Origin: CAVRTM01 sp963724015
GTDB taxonomy: Bacteria; Actinomycetota; Actinomycetes; Actinomycetales; Dermatophilaceae
Length of the DNA stretch: 64,000 nucleotides
NCBI GenBank assembly: GCA_963724015.1
Contig: CAVRTM010000004.1
Coordinates: forward strand, 186,001 to 250,000
Direction: 5' to 3'
Within the stretch, counting starts at the first letter, position 1. The number at the start of each line of letters is the position of its first letter. The position numbers were made by a program, and so were the translations under genes. This document shows positions 20,958-31,751 of the stretch, in pieces. The notes below the pieces were generated by a model that was given only the letters and a program-made list of their open reading frames with translations, did no database searches and was not told the origin of the DNA.

Positions 20958-21528
20958 ATGACCGACCTGGACGCCCCGGTGCTCGACCGGACGGCGGTGA
21001 CCTGCCGGCCGATGCTGTTCCCCTCCTACCTGGCCGCGGCTGCGGACCTGCGGCGGGCGGAGTACGTGAACGGGTGGGCCGTGACCCGGCCGGCGCCGAC
21101 GGTCCGGCACCAGCAGACGTGCCTGCGGCTGCTGCGGCTGCTGCGACGGCCCGCCGTGTCCCCGTCCGCCGTCGTGGCGCAGGCGCGCTGGCAGATCAGT
21201 CCCGGCGACCGGGTGCGTGTCCCGGACGTGATGGTGCTGCCCCGGACGCCGGGCGCCGGCCCGGTCACGGATCGCGCCGCTGCTGGTGGTCGAGGTCCTG
21301 GCCGGCGGCGACTCGCTCGACCTGCAGCTGAAGGCCAGGGAGTACCTGCGCGCCGGCGCCGAAGCGCTCTGGGTGGCCAACCTGGCGCGCCGGGTCGTCG
21401 ACGCGTACGCCGCCACCGGGTCGGGGTGGGCGCGGGTGGCCCGGCTGACCGCCCGGGGCCCGTGCGCCACGGTGGAGGTCACCGGCCTGGGGCCGATCGA
21501 GCTGTCCCTGACCGAGATCCTGGGGTGA
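20958..21528 (+). CDS. Uma2 family (DUF820) PD-(D/E)XK-fold protein (frameshifted)
   Basis: About 190 aa when repaired. The ATG at 20958 follows GGGAGAGC. It has the fold of the Uma2/DUF820 restriction-endonuclease-like family: RAEYVNGWAVTRPAPTVRHQ near residue 25-45 carries the family E-x-x-x-G strand, RVRVPDVMVLP the PDV motif, and after a shift near 21270 (one extra base; TIAPLLVVEVLAGGDSL is restored) comes LKAREYLRAGAEALWV. Known family members are abundant in actinobacteria and cyanobacteria and mostly uncharacterised; nuclease activity is predicted, not shown. It stands alone between the kinase and the phospholipid gene. Confidence 0.75.
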
Positions 21529-21543
21529 TCGCCGAGCCGTTGC

Positions 21544-22320
21544 TCAGCCGAGGGCCGCGGCAGAGGATCGCCGCGCGGCTGCTCCCTTGGCCGTCAGGTA
21601 GAGGCTCAGCCCGACGTAGTAGATGAGGTAGAGGGCGGAGAGCGCGATCCACACCGGATGGGGGTGGGGCGCCTGCAGCAGGATCACCGCGTAGCTGGCG
21701 AGCCACACCACGGTGAGCGCCAGGTTGAGCCGCCAGAGAACCTCCGTCCGCGAGGGGTAGAGGAACCGCACGGGGACGAACACGAGCGCCGCGCAGACGA
21801 CCAGCACGACGGCGACCGTGGCCGGTGCCCAGTGCAGGACGACCGCGTAGAAGGCGACGACGTTCCAGTAGCTGGGAAAGCCCAGGAAGAAGTGGTCGTC
21901 GGTCTTGGCGTCGGTGCGGCAGAACTGGTAGCTGGAGGCCAGCAGCGGCAGCGCCGCCAGGGTCATGCCCCATCCGCCGGACGGCAGGTAGCCGGCCGTC
22001 CAGAGCAGGACGACCGGGGCGAACACGTAGGTGAGGTAGTCCACGATGTCGTCCAGCCGGGCGCCGTCGAACCACGGGATGCGGTCCTTCACCCGCAGCC
22101 AGCGCGCGAGGAGCCCGTCGGTGCCGTCGATCACGAGCGCCGCGAGCCCCAGCCACAGGGCGCGCACGACGTCGCCGTCGATGGCGGCCAGCACGATCAG
22201 CAGGGCCAGGACGGTCCCGCTGGCGGTGTAGAGGTGCACCGTCCAGGCCGCGACCCGCTGGAGCCGCGTGCCGCGGCGCTCGGCGACGGCAGCGGGCGTC
22301 TCCTCGGTGAGCCGGCTCAC
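21544..22320 (-). CDS. pcs: phosphatidylcholine-synthase-like CDP-alcohol phosphatidyltransferase
   Basis: 258-aa integral membrane enzyme with about eight helices. The CDP-alcohol phosphotransferase signature is present as DGTDGLLARWLRVKD, then FDGARLDDIVDYLTYVF, with the four conserved Asp residues. The spacing between the two Asp clusters, and the SYQFCRTDAKTDDHFFLGFPSYWN segment, fit the Pcs branch, which condenses choline directly with CDP-diacylglycerol to give phosphatidylcholine. PG-phosphate and PI synthases have a shorter spacer. Choline specificity is inferred from overall resemblance only. It is a single gene on the minus strand, 15 bases from the converging Uma2-like gene. Confidence 0.75.
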   Translation of the reverse strand: MSRLTEETPAAVAERRGTRLQRVAAWTVHLYTASGTVLALLIVLAAIDGDVVRALWLGLAALVIDGTDGLLARWLRVKDRIPWFDGARLDDIVDYLTYVFAPVVLLWTAGYLPSGGWGMTLAALPLLASSYQFCRTDAKTDDHFFLGFPSYWNVVAFYAVVLHWAPATVAVVLVVCAALVFVPVRFLYPSRTEVLWRLNLALTVVWLASYAVILLQAPHPHPVWIALSALYLIYYVGLSLYLTAKGAAARRSSAAALG

Positions 22321-22476
22321 CGGGCGGCCCGGGGTCGTGGCGAGCGGGGCAGGATCATGAAGGCTCCGGGATGACGTCGGCGGGCGGACTCTCCATCATC
22401 CCCCGATCGGGGGCCGAGAGCACATCAGGAAGCCGACCGCCGCGCCGACGACCCCGGAGCACGGTCCGACGACGGC

Positions 22477-23606
22477 TCAGAGCGCGACGACCAGGCCCAC
22501 GGCGAACGCGAGGTAGAAGCCGGTGGCCGCGGCCAGCCGGCCGGCGGTCAGCCGGCCGGCGCGCAGCACCCAGAGCAGGTACAGCACCGAGGCCATCGTC
22601 GCGGCACCCGCCAGGACCAGCGGGGTGTCGAACCGCCACGAGGTGAGCAGGATGCCGATGCCTGAGGGGACCGTCGCCTGGATCATCATCGCGCCGGAGA
22701 TGTTGGCCAGGGCCAGCTGCAGCTTGCCCTGACGGACCCAGATGATGGCGTTCATGATCTCGGGCAGCTCGGTGGCGATCGGGGAGAGCAGGAGCGCGAC
22801 CACCGCCGAGGGCAGGCCGAGCGCCGGGCCGGCCCACTCCAGCTGCTGCACGAACAGCTGCGAGGCGCCGAAGATGACCACCAGCGTGATCAGCGTCTGC
22901 GCCGAGACGGCGAGGGTCGAGGGGCGCGCGCGGTGCCGCTGCAGCTTCAGCGGCTCCAGGCCCTCGTCGGACGCCTGCTCGCCGGTGTCGCGCATCTCGC
23001 GGACGAAGTACAGGACGTAGACCGCGAAGAACAGCCAGCCCAGCCACGGCTTGATGGTGAAGGCGACGAGACCGAGCCCGACCTTGACGGCGAAGATGGC
23101 CAGGAACCACCGCTGGTCCCGGCCCAGCCGGGCGGTGTCCACGCCCGCGAGGTCGCCCCCCGAGCCCCCGGAGCCCCGGGTGGCCAGCGCCAGGGCGCCC
23201 CCGCCCGTGGCGCCGTCGGCGCCTCCTCGGACGGCGCCATCGAGGCGCCACCGGCGGCGCCACCGGCGGCGTCGTACGACGTGGAGGTGGCCGCCGCGCG
23301 CAGCCGGCGCTTGCGCCAGATCAGCATGGCGCCGGTGACCCCGTAGGCGACGGTGCCGACCACGAGCGGGCCGCCCATCGCGGCGCCGACGGCGATGTCG
23401 TTGCCGTGCTCGGGGCTGCCGAACAGGACGGCGACCAGGGTCACGACGCTCTCGGGCAGGGCGGTGCCGGCAGCGGCCAGGACCGTGCCGACGGCGACGG
23501 GTCCGACCTGGAGGCGGACACCGAGCCACTCGACGGCGTTGACGAACCACTCGCACGCGAGGTAGATCGTGACGGCGCAGGCGAGCAGCAACAGGACGTG
23601 GTACAT
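22477..23606 (-). CDS. Na+/Ca2+ exchanger family protein (YrbG-like, frameshifted)
   Basis: Membrane cation:calcium antiporter of about 376 aa. The ATG at 23606 begins MYHVLLLLACAVTIYLACEW. Both alpha repeats that form the ion path are seen: GTVLAAAGTALPESVVTL in the first half and LLSPIATELPEIMNAIIW in the second. A hydrophilic loop between the halves is unusually Ala/Gly-rich and contains the frameshift near 23200 (GC-rich run). The protein should export Ca2+ in exchange for Na+ or H+. The window places it directly downstream of the K+/H+ antiporter on the same strand with a 270-bp gap. Confidence 0.85.
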
Positions 23607-23876
23607 GCGGGAGGGCGACCTCTCGGGAGGGCCGCAGGCCGGGGCGCCGCCGCGGGGCAGCAGACCTCGACCCACGGCAGCACGGAACTTCAGCTGGCGG
23701 TGGGTCGAAGGTCTCGCCCACCCGCCACCGCGAGGTGTCGGGCCCGGTGACCGGGGACGAGAACGTCCCAGCATGTCGACCAACCGGCTCGAGAGGGCTA
23801 CTCCCCTTCAACGCCGACGACCATACCCAATGGCAGGCACCCGGGACGAATCGCGCGTCGCCGGTGGACTGCGTGG

Positions 23877-25386
23877 CTACGGCCAGCCGGCCAGGCGCCC
23901 GTGCTCGCTGACCGCCCGGACCCGCTGCTCGGCGCGGCGGCGGGCCTCGGCGGTGGTGACGATGAGCAGCTGGTCGCCGCGGCGCAGCGGCGTGTCGGGG
24001 GAGGGCACGAAGCCCTGGTCGTCGCGGACGACGAGCGTGACGTTCGCGCCCAGCCGGCAGCCGCAGCTCGAACAGCTCGACCCCGTGCAGCTGGGACCGC
24101 GCCCCGATCTGCACCTGCAACAGGTCCGCGCCCATCTCCTCCAGCGGCGTCGACTCCACCTCGACGTCGACGGTGAACGCGGGATCGGTCAGGCCGAGCC
24201 GCCCGGCGACCCAGGGCAGCGTCGGGCCCTGCACGATCGTGAAGATCACCACGAGCACGAAGACGAAGTCGAAGAGCCAGGAGACCCCCGGCGTACCGGC
24301 CGTGAGGGGGACGGTGGCGAGCACGACCGGCACCGCGCCCCGCAGCCCGGCCCACGACATGAACGCCTGCTCGCGCCACGGCACCCGGAACGGCGTCATC
24401 GACACGACCACCGAGGCGGGGCGGGCCAGCAGCAGCAGCACCAGACCGACGCCGAGGGCCGGAGCGACGTACGACGTGAGGTTCTTCGGGCTGGCGAGCA
24501 GGCCAAGCAGCACGAACAGCCCGATCTGGGCCAGCCAGCCCAGGGCCTGGGCGAAGGACCGGACGGCCGGGCGGTGCGGCAGCCGCATGTTGCCCAGCAC
24601 GAGCGCCGCCAGGTACGTCGCGATGAACCCGCTGGTGTGCGCGAGCGAGGCGACGGCGTACGCGAGGACGGTCAGCGCGACGACGCCGATGGAGAACAGC
24701 GCGGACGAGGCCGAGGCCACCAGCCGGAGCACCCGGCCGCCGCCGTAGCCGATGGCCAGGCCGATCGCGGACCCCCCGGCCAGCTCGAGCACGGCGATCA
24801 GCACCAGCGCCCACCAGGGGTGGCTCTGCGCGCCGGGCGCCGACTGCTCGGCCAGGGTGACCACCAGGAGCACCACCGGCGCGTCGTTGAAGCCCGACTC
24901 CGCCTCCAGCATCCCCGTCACCCGGCGGGGGAGCGGCACCCGGCGCAGGACCGAGAACACCGCGGCGGCGTCGGTGGAGGACAGCACCGCGCCGACCAGC
25001 AGCGCGTTGGTCCAGCTGACGTGCAGCAGGACGTACGCCGCCACGCTCACGACGCCGACGGACACGAGCACGCCGAGGGTCGACAGCACCGCCGCCGGTG
25101 CGACCGAGTCGCGGATGCCGGACCACGCGGTGGTCAGGCCGCCCTCGGCCAGGATCAGGACCAGGGCGCTGTAGCCGAGGACCTGGGTGAGCGTGGTCGA
25201 CTCGAAGTCGATGCCGAGGCCGGACTCGCCGATGGCGATGCCGATGGCCAGGTAGAGCAGCAGGGAGGGCAGCCCGGAGCGGGTCGCGAGCCGGACCGCG
25301 GCCACGGAGACCAGCAGCACGAACGCGCCCATCGCCAGGGCGGGGTTGAGGTCGTCGAGCGTGAACTCCTGCACCAGCATGGACAC
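23877..25386 (-). CDS. potassium/proton antiporter (CPA1, NhaP2-like; frameshifted)
   Basis: About 503 aa when repaired. The GTG at 25386, ten bases after GGAGGGAG, gives MSMLVQEFTLDD; an ATG two codons on is the alternative. Twelve or so helices carry CPA1 motifs: LYLAIGIAIGESGLGIDF, SSTDAAAVFSVLR and MLEAESGFNDAPVVLL (the paired Asp/Asn-Asp cation site region), and SWAGLRGAVPVVLATVPL. The C-terminal TrkA_C domain (LHGVELFELRLP, then the sequence ending RVRAVSEHGRLAGWP in another frame) begins before a shift near 24050. Such transporters expel K+ (or Na+) for H+ and are often regulated through the TrkA_C domain, in some bacteria by c-di-AMP. Confidence 0.85.
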
Positions 25387-25483
25387 GCGGTCCGCGCTCC
25401 CTCCTGCGACAAGGCCGACGTGGCACGGGCCGGTGCGCCGTGCGCTGGTCACCCGCCTCCACGACCGGTGACGTGCGGTGTCC

Positions 25484-25489
25484 TAGTCT
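25484..25489 (+). promoter_or_regulatory. -10 element of the acylase gene (leaderless)
   Basis: TAGTCT ends six bases before the GTG at 25496, giving a transcript that starts at or next to the start codon. Confidence 0.45.
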
Positions 25490-25495
25490 CGCAGG

Positions 25496-28094
25496 GTGCC
25501 TCGCGTGAGAACTGCCCGCCGTATCGCTGTGTCCCTGATCGCCCTCGTGGTCGTCGTCGCCGTCGTCGTCGCGGTGGTCGGGGTGGGGCTGGTCCGCCGC
25601 TCGTTCCCCCAGACCTCGGGCTCGCTGGACGTGCGTGGGCTCTCGGCGCCGGTGGACGTGCTGCGCGACAAGCAGGGCGTGCCGCAGATCTACGCCGACA
25701 ACGCCCAGGACCTGTTCCGGGCCCAGGGCTACGTCGCCGCCCAGGACCGGTTCTTCGAGATGGACCTGCGCCGGCACATCACCGCGGGCCGGCTCTCCGA
25801 GATGGTCGGCTCCGGCGGCCTGGAGACCGACAAGGTGATCCGGACGATGGGGTGGCGACGGGTCGCCGAGGCCGAGCTGCCGCAGCTGGCCCCCGCGACG
25901 CGGCAGTACCTCCAGGCCTACGCCGACGGGGTCAACGCCTACATCACCGCCATGGGCTCCCCCTCCAGGATGGCGCTCGAGTACGCCGTGCTGGGTCAGC
26001 AGGTGCCGAACTACCGGGTCGAGCCGTGGACGCCGGTGGACTCCCTGTCCTGGCTCAAGGCGATGGCCTGGGACCTGCGCGGCAACTACGACAACGAGCT
26101 GGCCCGCGCCCGCCTCGCCGGGACGCTCAGCCAGCAGCGGCTGGCCGAGATCTTCCCGCCGTACCCCTACGCCGCGCACCAGCCGATCCTGTCCACGCAG
26201 GACTGGAAGCCAGGAGAGGCCAAGGCCGAGGCCAAGGCCAAGGCCGGGGCCGCGCAGGCGGCGTCCGCCATGCCGGGCTACCTGCGCTCGAAGGACGTCC
26301 GCGCGGTCTACGCGGAGGTGTCACGCTCGCTGTCCGCCGTGCCGGTGATGCTCGGTCGCGGCGACGGCATCGGCTCCAACTCCTGGGTGGTCGCCGGCAG
26401 CCGGACCAGCACGGGCAAGCCGTTGCTGGCCAACGACCCGCACCTCGGCACCGGCATCCCCGGCATCTGGTACCAGACCGGGCTGCACTGCCGCACGGTC
26501 AGCGCCCAGTGCCCGTTCGACGTCTCCGGGTTCTCCTTCTCGGGCCTGCCCGGCGTGGTCATCGGGCACAACCAGCGGGTCGCGTGGGGCTTCACCAACC
26601 TGGGCCCGGACGTCAGCGACTTCTACCTGGAGAAGGTCCGCGCGACCAGCTACCTGCGCGACGGGCGCTACGTCCCGCTGCGCGAGCGGCCCGAGACGAT
26701 CCACGTGGCCGGCGGCAAGGACGTGCAGATCACGGTCCGCGAGACCGTGCACGGCCCGATCCTGTCCGACGTGGTGCCCAACGTGGCCCGGGCCGGCGAC
26801 ACCGCGCCGGTCGAGGGCAAGGCCCACGGCGGCCGGTACGACGTGTCGCTCGCCTGGACCGGGCTGCATCCCGGTCGCACGGCCGACGCCATCTTCGCCC
26901 TCGACACGGCCCAGAGCTTCCCGCAGTTCCAGGCGGCGGCGCGCGACTTCGCCGTGCCGGCGCAGAACCTCGTCTACGCCGACGTCGACGGGCACATCGG
27001 CTACCAGGCGCCCGGGCAGATCCCGGTCCGGGCCTCCTCCACCCCCGGCGCCCCGCCCGGCTACTGGCCCGCGCCGGGCTGGAAGTCCCGGTACGACTGG
27101 AAGGGCTACGTCCCCTTCTCCCAGATGCCGACGACGTACGACCCGCCGGAGGGGTTCATCGTCGCGGCCAACCAGGCCGTGAGCGCCGAGCACCTCGCCG
27201 TTCCTCACGACCGAGTGGGACTACGGCTTCCGCAGCCAGCGCATCCGCGACCTCATCGAGGCGACCCCCAAGGTGACGCCCGAGCGGATGTCGCAGATCC
27301 AGATGGACAACCGCAACGGGTTCGCCCCGACCCTGGTCAAGGAGCTGCTGCGGATCAGGACCGACCCCTACACCCAGGACGCCCAGAAGCTGCTGCGCAC
27401 GTGGAACTTCACCGAGCCGACCGGCCAGTCCGACCAGGCGGCCGCGGCGGCGTACTACAACGCGGTCTGGTCCAAGCTGCTGGACCTCACCTTCAACGAC
27501 GACCTGACCGGTGACATCCAGGCCGACGGTGGCGGCCGGTGGATGGAGGCCGTCGCCCTGCTGCTGAAGAAGCCGAACGACCCGTGGTGGGACAACAAGC
27601 AGACCCCCGGCGTGACCGAGGGCCGCGACGAGATCCTGCGCCAGGCGATGGTCGAGGCGCGGCGTGACCTGACCAAGCGGCTGGGCAAGAACCCCGGGAC
27701 CTGGCAGTGGGGCAACCTGCACCGGCTGACGCTGCAGCACAAGGTGCTCGGGGGCGACGACGTGCCCGGCGTGGTCCGCAGCCTGTTCAACCGCGGGCCG
27801 TGGGACATGCCCGGCGGCTCCTCCATCGTCAACGCCAACGGGTACGACGCGAGCCAGGGCTTCGCGGTGAACTGGGCGCCGTCGATGCGGATGGTGGTGG
27901 ACCTCGGCGACCTCGACCGGTCGCGGTGGGTCAACCAGACCGGGGCCTCCGGGCACCCGTTCTCCACCCACTACGCCGACCAGGTCGGCGCCTGGATCGA
28001 GGGCGAGACGTATCCGTGGCCCTCGACCGAGAAGGCCGTCCGGGCCGCCGATCCCGAGACGCTGCGGCTGCTGCCGGACCGGTCCGACAGCTGA
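25496..28094 (+). CDS. penicillin acylase family protein (Ntn hydrolase, frameshifted)
   Basis: About 865 aa precursor. An N-terminal membrane anchor (IAVSLIALVVVVAVVVAVVG) is followed by the alpha part (DVLRDKQGVPQIYADNAQDLF), a spacer with Lys-Ala repeats (about residues 240-265) and the beta part, which starts at the nucleophile Ser of GIGSNSW near residue 291; NDPHLG and GVVIGHNQRVAWGFTNLGPD follow as usual. The frame shifts near 27205 and continues as FLTTEWDYGFRSQRI to 28094. The enzyme should self-cleave before Ser and act outside the membrane on amides such as acyl-homoserine lactones or beta-lactam side chains; the substrate is unknown. Confidence 0.87.
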
Positions 28095-28126
28095 CGGGAG
28101 CCGGGACCGGCCGGCACCGGCCGCGC

Positions 28127-28731
28127 TCAGCGCGCAGTCGGGTGCCGGGCCCGCGGCGTCCAGGGGCAGCCGGACCAGGCCACGGCCCGGGGTGACGACC
28201 GCGTCCACCCGCACGTCGTGGACCTCGCCCGGCAGGGGCCCGGGCACCAGCTCGTCGTCCCCGACCACCGCCACCACGGGGGCGCCGGCGCCGCGACGTC
28301 GCAGCGCCCGGTCGTAGCTGCCGCCGCCCTGGCCCAGCCGCAGCCCGGAGGCGTCCACGGCCAGTGCGGGGGCGACCACCAGGGCCGCGCCGGCGATGGC
28401 CTCGCGGCCGAGCGCCGGGCCGGTGGACCCGTCCGGCAGCAGCAGGCACCAGTCCAGGTCCTTGTCCTCCAGCAGCACCGGCACCAGGACCGGGACCCCG
28501 CGGGCGTGGAGGCGCCTCGACCAGGGCCTCGGTCGGCGGCTCGGAGGGCAGGGACCGGTAGATCGCCACCGGCGCGCTCCCGGAGAGGGCGCCGGCGAAG
28601 CCGGTCAGGACGTGCGCCGCGATGGCGGCGGCGTCCGCCGTCCGGTCGCGCGCGGACGCACCGGCGCGGCGCGCGGCCCGCACGGCCCGTCGTACGGCCG
28701 TCTTGTCCGTGGCAGCAGCGGCGTCGGTCAT
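28127..28731 (-). CDS. 5-formyltetrahydrofolate cyclo-ligase (frameshifted)
   Basis: About 200 aa. The ATG at 28731 begins MTDAAAATDKTAVRRAVRAAR, the basic N-terminus of the family; APVAIYRSLPSEPPTEALV follows. After a shift near 28510 the C-terminal half carries the ATP/folate motif GQGGGSYDRALRR and VDAVVTPGRGLVRLP. The reading frame of that half has no natural stop; a TGA in the next frame at 28127 is the probable end, implying another small shift. The enzyme converts 5-formyl-THF to 5,10-methenyl-THF with ATP. Its place beside galU, on the opposite strand, matches the order in mycobacteria (Rv0992c-Rv0993). Confidence 0.83.
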
Positions 28732-28824
28732 GTCGCGATTGTGCGCCACCGCGGAGTCCTGTCGGGAGCGGTGGGGGCGGCATGCCACGATGGCGCTTCG
28801 GGTGTCAGGGGAGGTCGAGCTGTC

Positions 28825-30797
28825 GTGTCGGTGCGCAACCGTCTGGCGCTGGTCCTTGCCGTCGTCCTGCTGCCACTGCTCCTCGGCGCCGGCCTGGTCG
28901 TCGCCGTCGTGGTGCCCGCGCAGCTGCGGAGCCAGGCCGTCCGAGCGGCTGGATGCCGCCGCCGCGGCCGTCTCGGCGATGCAGGCGCAGTCCTGCGTCG
29001 CGGCGGGCGATGCCGCTCGGGTGATGGCGCTCGCGGTGGTCGCCGGTGAGCCGGCCGACTCGGCGCTGCGGTCGGGGCTCGAGCGCCTGCACGGCTACGG
29101 CTGGATCGTGCGCGGCGACACCGTCCTCGCCCGGTCCTCGGCCACGCCCGACGGAGTGCCGGCCACGCTGACCGCCGCGGCCCGCTGCTCGACGGCCGCG
29201 CCCGCCACCACCGGCCGTGACCCGGCCGCGGGGGCCAAGGCGGCGCCCGCGCTGGCCGACTCGGTCACGGTCCCGACTCCCGACGGGCATCGTGACCGCG
29301 GTTGCGGGGGTCCTCGTGGACCGGACCTCGCTGGCCGGCTGGGACGCGGCCCGCAGCCCCGGTGCCGACTCCGACGTGGCTGCGGCCTGCCCCGACGGCA
29401 CGGCCGTGTCCACCGCGTCCGGCGCCCGGGACCAGGCGCTCACCGCGGCGGCCCGGTCGGCGGCCGCCGGGCACGCCGGCGTCGTACCGGACAGCGTGGT
29501 GCGGACCGGGCCGGCGGGCCGGGGGCATCCGTGCACCGTGCTCGCCGCCGGCCCGGCGGCCTCCTCGGCGGCCAGCTCGTGGCTGACCTGGGCCGTCCTC
29601 GGGATCTCCCTGGTGCTCGGCGCCGTGCTCGTCGCCTGGCTCTCACGCCAGCTGACGCTGCCGGTCCTGGCCGTCACGGGCGCGGCCGAGCGGGCCGCCC
29701 ACGGCGACCTCGCGGTGCGGCTGCCCGTGGGCCGCCGGGACGAGGTGGGTCGCCTGGCCGAGAGCTTCAACCACATGGCCGAGCAGCTCGACGGGCGGAT
29801 GAGCGACCTGCAGCACAGCCGGGACCTGCTGGCGGAGAACATCCACCGCCTCGGGGACGCCTTGCAGCGCACGCACGACCTCGACGGCCTGCTGGCCACC
29901 GTCGCGGCGATCTCCGCCTCGACCACCGAGAGCAGCCGGGCGACCGTGTGGCTGCTGGAGGGGCAGAGCCTGATGGCGCGGGTCAGCTGGCCGGTGGAGT
30001 CCGCGCGCGGCGGTCCCCGGCGGGTGTCCCGGGTCGGCACGCTGCCCGGGCTCGTGTCCGGCGACGGTGTGCCGCGACGGATCGAGGGCGGGGACGCGGC
30101 GGCCCGGCTCGGCGGCCCGGCGCTGGCGTCACCGCTGCAGCGGGGCAGCTCGGTGCTCGGGGCGGTCGTGGTCGAGCGCTCGCCCGGCAGCCCTGCCTAC
30201 ACCGACGCGGACAGCGAGCTCCTGCTGTCGATCACCGGTCCGGCCGGTGTCGCCATGGACAACGCCCTGCTGCACCGGCAGGCGCAGCGGTCCGCCGTCA
30301 CCGACCCGCTGACCGGCGTGGGCAACCTGCGGATGCTCACCACGACCCTGGCCCGCGAGGTGGAGCGGGCCCGCCACTTCGGGCGCAGCGCGGCCCTGCT
30401 GGTCATCGACATCGACCACTTCCGCGAGATCAACGCCCGCCACGGGCACAGCGCCGGGGACGCCATCCTGGGCGCGGTCGCCGCCCGCATCGTGGGCAGC
30501 GTCCGGGACGTGGACCGGGTGGCCCGCTACGGCGGCGAGGAGTTCGCGGTCGTGGCCCCGGAGCTGGACCCCGAGCAGGCCTACGCGATGGCGCTGAGCG
30601 TGTGGAGCGCCGTCCGGGAGGAGCCGTTCGAGGCCGAGGGCGTCACGGTGGAGGTCCGGGTCAGCGTCGGTGTCGCGTCCTGGCCGCGCCAGGCGACGAC
30701 CTCGACCGAGCTGCTGCGGGCGGCGGATGCGGCCGTGGCCCAGGCCAAGGCCCGGGGACGTGACCATGTGCGGGCGGCGCCGGACGTGGCGGGCTAG
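28825..30797 (+). CDS. membrane diguanylate cyclase (HAMP-GAF-GGDEF, frameshifted)
   Basis: About 657 aa. The GTG at 28825, after GGGGAGG, starts SVRNRLALVLAVVLLPLLLG (first helix). An extracytoplasmic sensor of about 220 residues, a second helix (LTWAVLGISLVLGAVLVAWL), a HAMP domain, a GAF domain (about 370-500) and a GGDEF domain follow. The active site is RYGGEEF, and RDVD five residues before GGEEF matches the RxxD inhibitory site, so an active, product-inhibited c-di-GMP synthase is expected. Shifts lie near 28945 and 29285, both in the sensor. It is inserted between 5-FCL and galU, which are usually adjacent. Its stop codon TAG is part of the galU -10 hexamer. Confidence 0.86.
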
Positions 30798-30800
30798 GGT
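30795..30800 (+). promoter_or_regulatory. -10 element of galU (leaderless)
   Basis: TAGGGT is six bases before the ATG at 30807 and includes the stop codon of the preceding gene, so galU and the genes after it have their own promoter and a leaderless mRNA. Confidence 0.5.
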
Positions 30801-30806
30801 CTGGGC

Positions 30807-31751
30807 ATGACGAGCTCCCATGATGGTTCCGGCGCCCGGCAGGGCAGGCGCGTGCTCAAGGCCGTGATCCCGGCCGCCGGCCTCGGCACCCGATTCCTCC
30901 CGGCGACCAAGGCGACGCCCAAGGAGATGCTGCCGGTCGTGGACAAGCCGGCGATCCAGTACGTCGTCGAGGAGGCCACGCGCGCCGGCCTGCGCAACAT
31001 CCTGATGATCACCGGGCGCAACAAGACCGCCCTCGAGGACCACTTCGACCGGCACTGGGAGCTCGAGAAGGCGCTCGAGGCCAAGGGCGATGAGATGCGC
31101 CTGAAGCGGGTCCGCAAGTCGGCGAACCTCGGCAACGTCCACTTCGTCCGCCAGGGTGAGCCGCTCGGTCTCGGCCACGCCGTCCTCTGCGCCGCCGACC
31201 ACGTCGGTGACGACCCGTTCGCGGTGCTGCTCGGTGACGACCTGATCGACGAGCGCGACCACCTGCTCGAGCAGATGATCGACGTGCGCGAGGAGCACGG
31301 CGGCAGCGTCGTCGCGTTGATGGAGGTGCCCCCGGAGCAGGTGCACCTCTACGGCTGCGCCGCCGTGGAGAGCGTGCCCGGGTCGGACGGCAGCGTCGTG
31401 CGGGTCACCGGTCTGGTGGAGAAGCCCGACCCCTCCGACGCACCGAGCAACCTGGCCATCATCGGGCGCTACGTGCTCGACCCGTCCATCTTCACCACCC
31501 TGGCCAACACCCCGCCCGGGCGCGGCGGTGAGATCCAGCTGACCGACGCGCTGCAGGAGCGGGCCGGCGCCCGGACCACCGGCGGCGGTGTCTTCGGCGT
31601 CGTCTTCTCCGGCCGCCGCTACGACACGGGTGACCGGCTGGACTACCTCAAGGCCGTCGTGCGCCTGGCCAGTGAGCACCGCGAGCTCGGCACCGACTTC
31701 TCGAAGTGGCTCGACGACTACGTCTCCGGGGCGGAGAAGCGCTCGTCGTGA
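30807..31751 (+). CDS. galU: UTP--glucose-1-phosphate uridylyltransferase
   Basis: Intact 314-aa cytosolic nucleotidyltransferase making UDP-glucose for wall glycans and sugar metabolism. The nucleotide-binding signature AVIPAAGLGTRFLPATKATP with PKEMLPVVDKPAIQYVVEEA is at the N-terminus; VLLGDDLIDE marks the metal site, and VEKPDPSDAPSNLAIIGRYV the sugar site. The ATG at 30807 gives a short polar extension before the fold. Its stop overlaps the GTG of the next gene (GTGA), so it heads the glp/moeA operon. Confidence 0.96.
   Translation: MTSSHDGSGARQGRRVLKAVIPAAGLGTRFLPATKATPKEMLPVVDKPAIQYVVEEATRAGLRNILMITGRNKTALEDHFDRHWELEKALEAKGDEMRLKRVRKSANLGNVHFVRQGEPLGLGHAVLCAADHVGDDPFAVLLGDDLIDERDHLLEQMIDVREEHGGSVVALMEVPPEQVHLYGCAAVESVPGSDGSVVRVTGLVEKPDPSDAPSNLAIIGRYVLDPSIFTTLANTPPGRGGEIQLTDALQERAGARTTGGGVFGVVFSGRRYDTGDRLDYLKAVVRLASEHRELGTDFSKWLDDYVSGAEKRSS

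Noticed and set aside
22477..25452. One 991-aa minus-strand frame covering both cation transporters
   Set aside because: Two different transporter families occupy its two ends, and the middle is an out-of-frame translation; frameshifts in each gene join the frames by chance. They are annotated separately.
23569..27276. A 1235-aa plus-strand frame over the antiporter and acylase genes
   Set aside because: It is rich in Arg, Gly, Pro and His and has no recognisable domain; it is the antisense/alternative-frame shadow of high-GC coding DNA.
27156..28484. Long extension of the 5-FCL reading frame under the acylase gene
   Set aside because: The added sequence is antisense to a conserved acylase; the family ends near residue 200, so a lost stop by frameshift is assumed.
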